64,000 bases of DNA, taken from assembly GCF_030540875.1 (NCBI RefSeq), contig NZ_JAUOEM010000001.1, forward strand, positions 744,001-808,000, given 5' to 3'. Below are positions 8,649 to 17,251 of this stretch, in pieces (position 1 is the stretch's first letter; each line of letters opens with the position of its first letter). The notes beneath the pieces were generated by a model. The model was given only the letters and a program-made list of their open reading frames with translations. It ran no database searches and had not been told where the DNA came from. The stretch is from Flavivirga amylovorans (GTDB lineage: Bacteria; Bacteroidota; Bacteroidia; Flavobacteriales; Flavobacteriaceae). Both the position numbers and the translations under genes were made by a program.

Positions 8649-9224
8649 TTAAGATTCTTTTTCAGGAATCCATTTAATTTCATTTGCTTGTAAATCGTAA
8701 GACAACTTTCGTGCCAATACAAAAAGATAGTCAGAAAGGCGGTTTAAGTACATTAATGCACTAGGTTCAATGTCCTCAATATCATTAAGAGCCGTTGCCA
8801 AACGTTCGGCTCTACGGCATACACAGCGTGCTATGTGACAGAATGACACCGTTTGATGCCCACCAGGAAGTACAAAATGTGTCATTGGGGGAAGCTCAGT
8901 ATTCATTATATCCATTTCTTTTTCCAGGCGTTCAATGTTTTCAGTAGAAATTTTAGGAATATTTAAGCGCTCTTTTCCATTTTTTAAAATGGCTTTTTCA
9001 GGATCGGTTGCTAAAATAGCTCCAACTGTAAAAAGTCTATCTTGAATATGAATTAATAAATCTTTGTATTGTTGATTAATTTCTTGATCACGAATTAAGC
9101 CTAAGTGTGAGTTTAGCTCGTCAATTGTTCCATAACTTTCAATACGAATATGGTGTTTTGGTACACGAGTACCACCAAATAATGCTGTCGTGCCTTTATC
9201 TCCTGTTTTGGTATAGATTTTCAT
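8649..9224 (-). CDS. Cob(I)alamin adenosyltransferase, PduO/MMAB type
   Basis: Transfers the adenosyl group of ATP to cob(I)alamin, making coenzyme B12 in the cytoplasm. The 191 residues begin with the family signature KIYTKTGDKGTTALFGG, which forms the ATP-binding loop, followed by SYGTIDELNSHLG. A later stretch, CRRAERL and YLNRLSDYLFVLAR, carries the conserved arginine and asparagine pattern of the PduO fold. Length is typical. In Bacteroidota the usual client is methylmalonyl-CoA mutase, which is not in this window. A -7 box ends only 5 nt before the start codon. Confidence 0.93.
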   Translation of the reverse strand: MKIYTKTGDKGTTALFGGTRVPKHHIRIESYGTIDELNSHLGLIRDQEINQQYKDLLIHIQDRLFTVGAILATDPEKAILKNGKERLNIPKISTENIERLEKEMDIMNTELPPMTHFVLPGGHQTVSFCHIARCVCRRAERLATALNDIEDIEPSALMYLNRLSDYLFVLARKLSYDLQANEIKWIPEKES

Positions 9225-9229
9225 ATTTT

Positions 9230-9237
9230 CAAAGTTA
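9230..9237 (-). promoter_or_regulatory. -7 box TAACTTTG next to the cobalamin adenosyltransferase start
   Basis: Minus strand 9237 to 9230 reads TAACTTTG and is followed after 5 nt (AAAAT) by the ATG at 9224. Transcription normally starts about 5-8 nt after this box, so the mRNA would be leaderless or nearly so. Confidence 0.55.
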
Positions 9238-9238
9238 G

Positions 9239-9268
9239 AAGTTAAAAATTAAAAGTTAAAAGTTTTTT
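9239..9268. repeat. AAGTTAAAA-type short intergenic repeat
   Basis: Degenerate tandem copies of AAGTTAAAA/AAAATTA lie directly upstream of the adenosyltransferase promoter. They may be simple AT-rich drift or a member of the short intergenic repeats common in flavobacterial genomes. Confidence 0.35.
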
Positions 9269-9340
9269 TCTACGAATTCATTTGTACTGAGAAAGTCTAT
9301 TCTGTAACCCTGATTAAATAATCAACAGTCTTTTGTTTAA

Positions 9341-9374
9341 AAAAATCTCAGGGTTTAAAAAATCTGAGATTTTT
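9341..9374 (-). terminator. Rho-independent terminator after the O-methyltransferase-like gene
   Basis: AAAAATCTCAG (9341-9351) and CTGAGATTTTT (9364-9374) are perfect 11-bp complements with a 12-nt loop. On the minus strand a T run follows, fitting the end of the gene whose stop is at 9381. Confidence 0.85.
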
Positions 9375-9380
9375 TTTAGC

Positions 9381-10151
9381 TTAAATTCTAATATTAAAAT
9401 GTTCCTTAACCTGTTCTTTTCTGAAAAATACAAATCCCCAGAAAAATGTATCGATTGTTACCGTGACTTTAGGATGTTGTTTTATGCTTTCCCATGCTTC
9501 GGTCATTCCTTTAGACCAATAAATATCATCAAAAATAAATATAGAGTCATTATTTATAGTCTGTAAAAGCATTTCGAAATATTCTAAAGTGGCTTCTTTT
9601 TGGTGATTACCATCAAAAAAGATAAGATCATAGTTGTTGGATGGTAATTGATTTATGACATCACTAAAATCTCCAATTTTTGAATCAATGTTATTTAAAC
9701 GATGTTTTTGAAACATTGCTTTTGAGAATTCCGAAATATTTGGACAACCTTCAACAGTCGTAATTTTAACTTCTTGATTAGCTAAACTAATTGCATGCGT
9801 TGAAATTCCAAGAGATGTGCCTAATTCTAATATAGTTTTAGGGTTAGAATAATTTACTAATCGGTATAAGAGCTTTGCTCTTTTATTTGTTGATCCCGCA
9901 TTTTTGGCTATTGATGAAATATTACGTTTTCGTTGTTCCATCACTTGTGAACCAGCTCCTAAATCGGTGACTTCAATACTTTCTCTATTTTTTAGAAGGT
10001 CTTTTTTGTAGTTTATAATGTGTTTGTAAGCATCATAACTAGTTTTATCATAAAAGCACTTAGTAACCAAATTATAAACAAAAGGGGAATGCACACCATG
10101 TTGATTGGTAGACCTTATTAAGAATTTTATGTATTGAATGATTTGATACAT
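9381..10151 (-). CDS. Class I SAM-dependent methyltransferase (O-methyltransferase-like)
   Basis: A 256-residue cytoplasmic protein with a Rossmann methyltransferase core. The SAM-binding motif I is ILELGTSLGIST (about residues 110-121), followed by TTVEGCP (motif II acidic residue) and YDLIFFDGNHQKEAT (motif III with a metal- or substrate-binding Asp/His). This pattern resembles caffeoyl-CoA/catechol-type O-methyltransferases. The N-terminus (TNQHGVHSPFVYNLV) is a conserved element in flavobacterial members that I recognise but cannot assign. The substrate is unknown. It sits between an ABC-F gene and a strong terminator. Confidence 0.8.
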   Translation of the reverse strand: MYQIIQYIKFLIRSTNQHGVHSPFVYNLVTKCFYDKTSYDAYKHIINYKKDLLKNRESIEVTDLGAGSQVMEQRKRNISSIAKNAGSTNKRAKLLYRLVNYSNPKTILELGTSLGISTHAISLANQEVKITTVEGCPNISEFSKAMFQKHRLNNIDSKIGDFSDVINQLPSNNYDLIFFDGNHQKEATLEYFEMLLQTINNDSIFIFDDIYWSKGMTEAWESIKQHPKVTVTIDTFFWGFVFFRKEQVKEHFNIRI

Positions 10152-10172
10152 TTCAGTATTCAGTATTCAGTG
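10152..10172. repeat. Short CAGTATT tandem repeat
   Basis: TTCAGTATTCAGTATTCAGTG consists of 7-bp CAGTATT units next to the start codon of the methyltransferase gene. A related CAGT-rich stretch follows the polysaccharide cluster at 49952-49988. Confidence 0.45.
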
Positions 10173-10236
10173 TTTGGTTGTCTTGTAAATTATAAACACA
10201 TAGTTTCTTTACATCTCATCTTTGTGAAAAATTAAA

Positions 10237-12099
10237 TTAACCTTCTAGTTTAGACGACAATTCAAACCAGCGTTCTTCTTTTGTTTCAATAGTATCTATG
10301 ATTTTTTGTAATTCATCAGATAGCTTGTTAATATCGTCTTGTGTAAGTTCTGGATTGTTAAATTTGTTTTCTAACTCTTTCTTATCAAATGCTAAAGAAT
10401 TTAATTTGCTTTCAATATTTTTAAGTTCTTTTTCTTCATTGTAAGATAATTTATTAGAATCATTTTTTTTCCAAGCATTTTTGTCTTTTTTATCTTCTTG
10501 TACATTTGAAATTGCAGGTTGGCTATCTTCATAAACTCTATAGTCGGTGTAATTTCCAGGGAAATCTTCTATAATACCTTCACCTCTAAATACGAATAGA
10601 TGATCAATAACCTTATCCATAAAATAACGGTCGTGAGATACTACAATAACACATCCAGGGAAATCCAATAAGAAACTTTCAAGAACATTAAGTGTTACAA
10701 TATCTAAATCGTTTGTAGGTTCATCAAGAATTAAGAAGTTAGGGTTTTGGATTAAAACAGTACATAGATATAGACGTTTACGTTCGCCACCGCTTAATTT
10801 TTCAACAAAATCATATTGTTTTTTTCTGCTGAATAAAAAACGTTCCAGAAGTTGTTGTGCACTAATTTGTCGACCTTTTTTTAATGGGATATAGTCTCCA
10901 AATTCTCGAATCACATCAATAACTTTTTGTTCGGGTTTTATAGTGATACCGCTTTGAGTGTAATATCCAAATTTAACCGTATCGCCTTTAACGACTTTAC
11001 CAGAGTCTGGTTGTGTAGTCTGAGTTAATATATTTAAAAATGTGGTTTTGCCAGTACCATTTTTTCCAATGATGCCAGCACGTTCACCTTTTTGAAAGGT
11101 ATACTCAAACTTATCAAGTATGGTTTTGTCTTTAAATGCCTTTGAAACTTTATGAAACTCTAAAATTTTGCTACCAAGACGTTCCATGTTTAATTCGAGC
11201 TGAACTTCGTGGTCATTTCTTCGTTGATGGGCACGATGTTTTATATCTTGAAAATCGTCTATTCGCGACTTCGATTTCGTGGTTCTGGCTTTAGGCTGGC
11301 GTCGCATCCAAGCAAGTTCTTTCTTGAATAGCTGTTTTGCTTTACCGACTTCAACAGACTCTTGCTCGATTCTTGCTTCTCGTTTTTCTAAATAATACGA
11401 GTAGTTACCTTTGTAACTATATAGCTTTCCTTCGTCTAATTCAATGATCTCATTACAAACACGTTCTAAAAAATAACGGTCGTGCGTTACCATAAACAGG
11501 GTAATGTTTTCTTTGGCAAAAAACGCTTCCAACCACTCAATCATTTCTAAATCTAAATGATTGGTAGGCTCATCAAGAATTAATAAATCAGGTTTGTTTA
11601 TTAAGGCGTTGGCCAAAGCGAGTCTTTTCTTTTGTCCACCAGAAAGTACACTCACTTTTTGATTTAAATCGTTTAGTTTTAATTTGAAAAGTATCTGTTT
11701 GTAAAGTGTTTCAAAATCCCAGGCTTGGTGTTGCTCCATTTGCTCAAAAGCAGCTTGATATGCTTCTGTATCTTCAGGGTTTAAAAGGGTTTTTTCATAA
11801 TTAGAAATGACTTTTAAAATGGCGTTGTCACTTGCGAAAATGGTTTCTTCAATAGTTAAATTATTGTCAAATTTTGGGTCTTGTGATAAAAATGAAACTG
11901 CAATGCCTTTTCTGTAGATTACAGAACCAGAGTCGGCTTCATCATCACCCGAAATTATATTTAAAATTGACGTTTTGCCAGTTCCATTTTTTGCTACAAA
12001 AGCAATTTTTTGATCTTTGTGTACACTAAAAGAAATGTCTTCAAAAAGCGTTAACTCTCCGTAGGATTTTGATATGTTATCTACTGTTAAATAATTCAA
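10237..12099 (-). CDS. ABC-F family ATPase (Uup-like)
   Basis: A soluble protein with two ABC ATPase domains and no membrane segments, the ABC-F layout; members act on ribosomes. Domain 1 has Walker A AKNGTGKTS and signature LSGGQKKRLALA with Walker B LLILDEPTNHLD. Domain 2 has GKNGTGKTT, LSGGERKRLYL and LILDEPTNDLD. The linker between them is rich in Arg/Lys. The lysine/glutamate-rich tail looks like a Uup-type C-terminal coiled coil. I prefer TTG 12099 as start (LNYLTVDNISKSYG, where relatives begin). An ATG at 12147 would add 16 unusual hydrophobic residues (MSYFLVFYTLFV). Confidence 0.88.
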   Translation of the reverse strand: MNYLTVDNISKSYGELTLFEDISFSVHKDQKIAFVAKNGTGKTSILNIISGDDEADSGSVIYRKGIAVSFLSQDPKFDNNLTIEETIFASDNAILKVISNYEKTLLNPEDTEAYQAAFEQMEQHQAWDFETLYKQILFKLKLNDLNQKVSVLSGGQKKRLALANALINKPDLLILDEPTNHLDLEMIEWLEAFFAKENITLFMVTHDRYFLERVCNEIIELDEGKLYSYKGNYSYYLEKREARIEQESVEVGKAKQLFKKELAWMRRQPKARTTKSKSRIDDFQDIKHRAHQRRNDHEVQLELNMERLGSKILEFHKVSKAFKDKTILDKFEYTFQKGERAGIIGKNGTGKTTFLNILTQTTQPDSGKVVKGDTVKFGYYTQSGITIKPEQKVIDVIREFGDYIPLKKGRQISAQQLLERFLFSRKKQYDFVEKLSGGERKRLYLCTVLIQNPNFLILDEPTNDLDIVTLNVLESFLLDFPGCVIVVSHDRYFMDKVIDHLFVFRGEGIIEDFPGNYTDYRVYEDSQPAISNVQEDKKDKNAWKKNDSNKLSYNEEKELKNIESKLNSLAFDKKELENKFNNPELTQDDINKLSDELQKIIDTIETKEERWFELSSKLEG

Positions 12100-12151
12100 A
12101 GGATATTTTTTTACAAATAACGTATAAAAAACTAAAAAATAAGACATAAGT

Positions 12152-12181
12152 TTTGTTGTTCAAGACGAAAACTTATATTTG
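12152..12181 (+). promoter_or_regulatory. Near-consensus Bacteroidota promoter of the polysaccharide cluster
   Basis: TTTG (12152-12155), an 18-nt spacer, then TATATTTG (12174-12181): a close match to TTTG-N19-TAnnTTTG. Transcription would begin near 12188 and the first gene at ATG 12202. This is the only strong promoter seen before the 38-kb run of plus-strand genes. Confidence 0.75.
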
Positions 12182-12201
12182 TGATAAATCAATTTACCTT
12201 T

Positions 12202-12999
12202 ATGAAGAAATGCTTTTTTGTTGCTATAATGATTGTAAATATGGTATTTGTATCTTGTATACCCTATAAAGATACTATTTATCTTCAGAATAAAAGTAAA
12301 GCAACAGATTCTACTCAAATTATTGTTGAAAAACAAAAACCTTATCGTGTTCAGATTAATGATATATTGAATATTAGAATAAAGGCTGCTAAACAGGAAA
12401 CAGTAACTATTTTTAACCCTATTGGTCAAGGAGGAGATTTGAACGCAAGTAGTTTAGAACGTGCTTATTTTGATGGTTTCACAGTAGATTTGCATGGGAA
12501 TATATTGATGCCGAAATTAGGTGAGATTAATGTTTTAGGTTTTACTACAAATGAAATTAAAGGGATCATTGAAAAAAAATTATTAGAAAAAGAATATAAA
12601 GCAGCAAACGATATTTTTGTAACAGTAAAGCTTACAGGTTTGCAATACACAACAACTGGTGAAATAGGAAATACGGGTACTAAAACCATTTTTAAAGACC
12701 GTGTAAATATTTTTGAAGCTATTGCTAATTCTGGAGATATCCCTGATACTGGAGATAAGAAGGATGTTCTAATTATCAGGCAATTTCCTCAGGGACAAAA
12801 AATATTTCATTTAGATTTAACAGATATTAGTGTTATGAATTCTCCCTATTATTACATTCAACCTAATGATATGATTTATGTAAAACCATTAAAGCAAAAA
12901 TCTTGGGGAACAGGTACGACAGTTTTACAAAATTTGGGAGCTATAGCTACCGTTTTATCGTTTATTACAACTACAATTTTATTGGTAGATAGAATATAA
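12202..12999 (+). CDS. Polysaccharide export lipoprotein, Wza-like (OPX)
   Basis: An outer-membrane polysaccharide export protein. The signal peptide MKKCFFVAIMIVNMVFVSC ends in a lipobox with Cys19. The Poly_export domain follows (YRVQINDILNIRIKAAKQET), then a SLBB-type domain (GEIGNTGTKTIFKDRVNIFEAI...PDTGDKKDVLIIR). A hydrophobic C-terminal segment ends the protein, as in Bacteroidota Wza homologues that span the membrane there. A GTG at 12181 is in frame but overlaps the -7 box, so ATG 12202 is the start. It heads the cluster and is followed after 3 nt by the wzc-like gene; the two form the OPX/PCP pair. Confidence 0.9.
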   Translation: MKKCFFVAIMIVNMVFVSCIPYKDTIYLQNKSKATDSTQIIVEKQKPYRVQINDILNIRIKAAKQETVTIFNPIGQGGDLNASSLERAYFDGFTVDLHGNILMPKLGEINVLGFTTNEIKGIIEKKLLEKEYKAANDIFVTVKLTGLQYTTTGEIGNTGTKTIFKDRVNIFEAIANSGDIPDTGDKKDVLIIRQFPQGQKIFHLDLTDISVMNSPYYYIQPNDMIYVKPLKQKSWGTGTTVLQNLGAIATVLSFITTTILLVDRI

Positions 13000-13002
13000 C
13001 TT

Positions 13003-15495
13003 ATGCCTTACGACGAGATAGAAGATATTAATAGTACAGAAACAACGGCTCCAGGCGTTAGTTTTGATATTAAAGGGTTTTTATTTAAAGTTCTTAAGTT
13101 CTGGAAATTGTTTGTATTATGTATTGGCGTAGGCTTAATAGTAGCATATTCAATAAATGTTAGAAAGCAAAATGTTTACAGATTAAGTTCTCTTATGTCT
13201 GTTGAGAATGATCAGAATCCTTTTTTTGCTGCAAATACTAGTATCTCTTTTAACTGGGGAGGTGTTTCTGGTAAAGTAGGTAAAATTATGATTGCTATAG
13301 GAACTAGAAGCCATAATGAAAAAGTGGTAGACTCTTTGGGATTTTATGTACAGTATTTAAAACAAGGAGAATACAGAAAGGTTGATATTTATAAAAAAGC
13401 GCCTTTTTATATAAAAATAGATAAGGCTAAACCTCATGTTATAGCTAGACCTATTAGTATTAAGTTTTTAAGTGATTCACAATTTGAATTAAATATTGAT
13501 TTTCCATCGGATAAAGTAAAAGGACAAAATTATAGTGATAAATCGATGTCGAACATTTCGGTACCTGTAGGCTCATATAGTAAAGTTTTTAACATAGGAG
13601 AATATGTAGAACTTCCTTTTACATCATTTACTTTATATACTAGACCAGATGCTAATATTGTTGAAGATTCACAATATTTTGCTCAGTTTTTAAATTTTGA
13701 TAGTGTTGTAAATAGGTATAAAGGGGCTGTTTCTGTAAGACCTTATTCAAAAACATCGTCATCTATATTAACTCTATCTCTTAAGGGCTATAATAAAGGC
13801 AAAATTGTCGATTATTTAAATGCTACTACTGCAATTTTAGGTCAAACAGATTTGGAACGTAAAAATTTGTATGCTACTAATACCATAAAGTTTATAGACA
13901 GTAGTTTAAGTATTGTAGGAGATACTTTGAAAGCTGCAAATTATACTATGAATGCTTTCAGAAAGAAAAATAAGGTTTTTGATGTTAGTGAAGAGTTGGA
14001 AGAAGTGTCAGGAAAACTTAGTGAATTAGATTTAAATAAAGAAGCTAATGAGTCCAAATTACAATATTTAGACATTCTTGAGAATTACTTACGAACAAAA
14101 ACAGATTATACAAAAATAGCTGCGCCAACATCAGTAGGTATTGAAGAAAATAATATTTCTGCAAGCGTGTCTAAAATAACGGCTCTATCTATTGAACGTC
14201 AAGAGTTAGAGCAACTTGTTCAGGAAGGATCATCTTCTCTTAAAGAATTAGACGGCAGTATTGATGCAGAAAAGAATGTGTTATTGGAAACTATCGCCTC
14301 TACAAAACGAACCATAAATATACAGCAACAAATTATTCAAACTAATAAGTTAAACTTAGAAAAGCGTTTAAGCAAATTACCGGAGGATCAACAAGAATTT
14401 CTTAAAATACAGAGAAAGTTAACCTTAAGTCAAGAGTCTTACGATGTGTTTATGGCCAAAAGAAGTGAAGCTGCTATAATTAAGGCTGCCAATGTATCTG
14501 ATGTATTAGTAATTGAAAAAGCTAAGGATATAGGAAATGGACCTATTGGTCCTAACAGGAACCTTAATTATATGATGGCTTTTATGATTGGTTTTTTTTG
14601 TCCCTTAGTTTTAGTCTTTGTTTTGTTTTTATTAGATAATACGATACATGGTACAGATGAGGTTGAAAGACTATCTAAAATTCCTATTCTGGGCCTTATT
14701 GGTAAATATGAACACGATAATAATTTAGTTGTTTTTGACAAACCAAAGTCGGCAGTAGCTGAAGCTTTCAGGTCTGTCAGATCAAGCTTACAGTTTTTTT
14801 ATAAAAAGTTGGATAAAAAAGGCGGACGTACCATCATGCTAACCTCTTCGGTTAGTGGAGAAGGTAAAACGTTTTGCTCTATTAATATAGCAAGTGCTTA
14901 TGCTTTGTCTGGTAAAAAAACCATATTATTAGGGTTAGATTTACGTAAACCAAAGATTTTTGGTGATTTTGATATAGATAATAACATTGGTGTTGTTAAT
15001 TATTTAATAGGAGATAAAACGCTTGAAGAAGTAACTTTTAAAAGTCATATTGATAATTTAAATGTTATTACTTCAGGACCAATTCCGCCTAACCCGTCAG
15101 AATTGTTAATGAGTGATGCAATGCATGATCTTATTGCGGATTTAAGAAATGAATATGATATGATTGTACTTGATTCTCCCCCGCTAGGTTTAGTAACCGA
15201 TGCTTTGATATTATCACAGTATGCAGATGCTACATTATTTATAATAAGGCTTAATTATACTAAAAAAGGTATGCTGGAACTGGTTAATGCAAAGCATAAA
15301 TCTGGAGAATTAAGGAATATTAGTTATATACTAAACTTCTATAAAGCTAGTCATAACTATGGTTACGGATATGGATATGGTTACGGATATGGATATGGTA
15401 CTTATGGTAATGCTTACCATGAATCGTATAAGGATAAAAGCTTTACAGATAAAATAAAAGAAAGACTAAAGAATATAAAGCTCTTTAAAAAGTAA
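13003..15495 (+). CDS. Wzc-like polysaccharide co-polymerase and tyrosine autokinase
   Basis: A bitopic inner-membrane protein (830 residues). A Wzz-type periplasmic domain lies between one membrane helix near residues 28-48 and a second near 525-548, with coiled-coil-like sequence between. The cytoplasmic BY-kinase domain has Walker A SGEGKT (618-623), Walker A' LLGLDLRKPK and Walker B VLDSPPLG. The C-terminal tail (from residue 786) carries seven Tyr-Gly dipeptides and three further Tyr, the tyrosine cluster that such kinases phosphorylate on themselves. The tail is encoded by an exact 18-bp tandem repeat. It likely controls chain length and export with the Wza-like protein. Confidence 0.92.
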   Translation: MPYDEIEDINSTETTAPGVSFDIKGFLFKVLKFWKLFVLCIGVGLIVAYSINVRKQNVYRLSSLMSVENDQNPFFAANTSISFNWGGVSGKVGKIMIAIGTRSHNEKVVDSLGFYVQYLKQGEYRKVDIYKKAPFYIKIDKAKPHVIARPISIKFLSDSQFELNIDFPSDKVKGQNYSDKSMSNISVPVGSYSKVFNIGEYVELPFTSFTLYTRPDANIVEDSQYFAQFLNFDSVVNRYKGAVSVRPYSKTSSSILTLSLKGYNKGKIVDYLNATTAILGQTDLERKNLYATNTIKFIDSSLSIVGDTLKAANYTMNAFRKKNKVFDVSEELEEVSGKLSELDLNKEANESKLQYLDILENYLRTKTDYTKIAAPTSVGIEENNISASVSKITALSIERQELEQLVQEGSSSLKELDGSIDAEKNVLLETIASTKRTINIQQQIIQTNKLNLEKRLSKLPEDQQEFLKIQRKLTLSQESYDVFMAKRSEAAIIKAANVSDVLVIEKAKDIGNGPIGPNRNLNYMMAFMIGFFCPLVLVFVLFLLDNTIHGTDEVERLSKIPILGLIGKYEHDNNLVVFDKPKSAVAEAFRSVRSSLQFFYKKLDKKGGRTIMLTSSVSGEGKTFCSINIASAYALSGKKTILLGLDLRKPKIFGDFDIDNNIGVVNYLIGDKTLEEVTFKSHIDNLNVITSGPIPPNPSELLMSDAMHDLIADLRNEYDMIVLDSPPLGLVTDALILSQYADATLFIIRLNYTKKGMLELVNAKHKSGELRNISYILNFYKASHNYGYGYGYGYGYGYGTYGNAYHESYKDKSFTDKIKERLKNIKLFKK
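15361..15396 (+). repeat. Two exact 18-bp tandem repeats encoding the Tyr-Gly tail of the Wzc-like kinase
   Basis: The unit GGTTACGGATATGGATAT occurs at 15361-15378 and again at 15379-15396. Each copy encodes Gly-Tyr three times and keeps frame, so slippage would add or remove three tyrosines without disrupting the kinase. Confidence 0.9.
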
Positions 15496-15544
15496 TGTAT
15501 TATTAAAGCGCGTTAAATAAATTAACTTCAATAAAAAATAAGCT

Positions 15545-16429
15545 GTGAAACAAGAACAGTGGCTGTATACAATCTCACCCAAAAAAAGTTTAATACATTT
15601 AAATTTTAGAGAAATATGGAGATATAGAGACTTACTATTTTTATTTGTAAAAAGGGATGTTATTACACTTTACAAGCAAACTGTATTAGGTCCTTTATGG
15701 TATTTTATTCAACCTTTATTTACCTCAATTATATTTACCTTAATATTTAATGATATTGCGGATATTAAAGTGGGAAACGGAATGCCTGCTTTTCTTTTTA
15801 ATTTAGCAGGTATAACCTCTTGGAACTATTTTAGTGAATGCATTAAAGGAACGAGTGATACTTTTAAAAAAAACCAAAATATATTTGGTAAAGTGTACTT
15901 TCCAAGAGTGATTATGCCTATGTCTACGATTGTGTCAAACTTGATTAAGCTCGGCATTCAGTTATTGGTTTTTATTGCTTTTTATATTTATTTTGTCTTT
16001 TTTACAGATAAAGGATCGGCTTGCTCTCCTCAAATCTCTTTGCTTTTTTTACCTGTTTTAATTGTTCTGATGGGCTTTTTAGGTTTGGGGCTGGGGATGA
16101 TTATATCTTCTATGACGACAAAATACAGAGACCTGACTTTTTTAGTAGGTTTTGGAGTTCAATTACTTATGTATGCTTCGGCAGTTATGTATCCAATGGA
16201 GCTTATTGAGCAGAAAGTAGCAAATGGTAGCATTCCTAAATTTGCAGGTATATTTATTGAATATAACCCTATGGCTACGATTATTGAGTTATTCAGGTAT
16301 ATGACTTTAGGAACTGGAACATTTAATATAAGCGAATTTATTTATACAGGAGTCATATGTATAGTCGTTTTCTTTATAGGTTTAATCGTTTTTAATAAAA
16401 CAGAAAAAACATTTATTGATACTATTTAG
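15545..16429 (+). CDS. wzm: ABC-2 type polysaccharide exporter permease, Wzm-like
   Basis: The membrane subunit of an ABC exporter that moves lipid-linked polysaccharide across the inner membrane; 294 residues with about six hydrophobic segments. The N-terminus has the family hallmark LFLFVKRDVITLYKQTVLGPLWYF. The start is GTG 15545: an in-frame TAA at 15539 leaves no earlier start. Its ATPase partner (wzt, 17252) lies one gene downstream, with a pyruvyltransferase gene between. Confidence 0.92.
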   Translation: MKQEQWLYTISPKKSLIHLNFREIWRYRDLLFLFVKRDVITLYKQTVLGPLWYFIQPLFTSIIFTLIFNDIADIKVGNGMPAFLFNLAGITSWNYFSECIKGTSDTFKKNQNIFGKVYFPRVIMPMSTIVSNLIKLGIQLLVFIAFYIYFVFFTDKGSACSPQISLLFLPVLIVLMGFLGLGLGMIISSMTTKYRDLTFLVGFGVQLLMYASAVMYPMELIEQKVANGSIPKFAGIFIEYNPMATIIELFRYMTLGTGTFNISEFIYTGVICIVVFFIGLIVFNKTEKTFIDTI

Positions 16430-16435
16430 TAGCTT

Positions 16436-17242
16436 ATGAAAATTAGACTTTTTTGGTGGCAGGAAAAACGTGAAAACGGAAAAGAAAATTATGGTGATTT
16501 AATGTCTAAATACCTTGTTGAGAAAATTTCTAACAAAAAAGTCATCACAGTTACACACCCATCTAAGCGATTGTATAGACGTATATTTAAGCACTATTTG
16601 GCTATAGGTAGTATTATTTCTTCTGCCAATAAAAATTCTGTAGTGTGGGGGAGCGGTATTATAAAAAAAGAAGACAATATAAGAGATGCAAAGTTTTTAG
16701 CTGTCAGAGGCCCAAAAACCAGAGCTAGAATTTTAGAGAAAGGGTTTAATTGCCCAGAATGCTACGGAGATCCTGCTTTATTATTACCAGACTATTTTAA
16801 CCCTAGTATAGAGAAAAAATATAAAATTGGTATCATACCGCATTATGTCGATTATAAAGATGTAAAAGCTGCGTTTTCAAATAATTCGTCTGTAAAGGTT
16901 ATTGATTTATTAACTTATAGTGTAGAGGAAACGACTATCGAAATTTTAGAGTGTGAAAATATAATTTCGTCTTCATTACATGGAGTAATAGTTGCACAAG
17001 CATATAAAATTCCAGTTTTGTGGTTAAGGTTTTCAGATAAATTATCTGGAGATAATGTCAAATTTTATGATTATTATGAATCTGTTGGTGTACCATTTGA
17101 GGATACTATTTTAATAGAACCTAATAATCTTAATGAATCCTTAATTGAAACATTATTAAAAGAGCATAAAGATGTTTTATTAGCTGATGGTTTTCGTTTA
17201 GATCAACGTAAAAAAGATTTAATGGAATCCTGCCCTTTTTAA
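16436..17242 (+). CDS. Polysaccharide pyruvyl transferase family protein
   Basis: A 268-residue protein with features of the PS_pyruv_trans family (GT-B-like fold, CsaB/WcaK relatives): N-terminal NYGDLMSKYLVEKIS, central FLAVRGPKTRARIL with GDPALLLP, and C-terminal ISSSLHGVIVAQAYKIPVLWL. The S-S-x-H-G motif belongs to the active site of the family. Such enzymes put a pyruvate ketal, and hence a negative charge, on a sugar using phosphoenolpyruvate. It lies 6 nt after wzm and 9 nt before wzt. The acceptor sugar is unknown. Confidence 0.82.
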   Translation: MKIRLFWWQEKRENGKENYGDLMSKYLVEKISNKKVITVTHPSKRLYRRIFKHYLAIGSIISSANKNSVVWGSGIIKKEDNIRDAKFLAVRGPKTRARILEKGFNCPECYGDPALLLPDYFNPSIEKKYKIGIIPHYVDYKDVKAAFSNNSSVKVIDLLTYSVEETTIEILECENIISSSLHGVIVAQAYKIPVLWLRFSDKLSGDNVKFYDYYESVGVPFEDTILIEPNNLNESLIETLLKEHKDVLLADGFRLDQRKKDLMESCPF

Positions 17243-17251
17243 ATTATAACT

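Noticed and set aside
10200-10230. CATCTTTG near 10213 as a promoter
   Set aside because: It differs from the -7 consensus and points away from both flanking minus-strand genes.
12181-12201. GTG at 12181 as start of the Wza-like gene
   Set aside because: It overlaps the last base of the -7 box and would spoil the lipoprotein signal peptide that begins exactly at ATG 12202.
15358-15400. Short tandem repeat as a CRISPR or minisatellite
   Set aside because: The repeat is coding, keeps the reading frame and makes the tyrosine tail of the kinase; there are no spacers.
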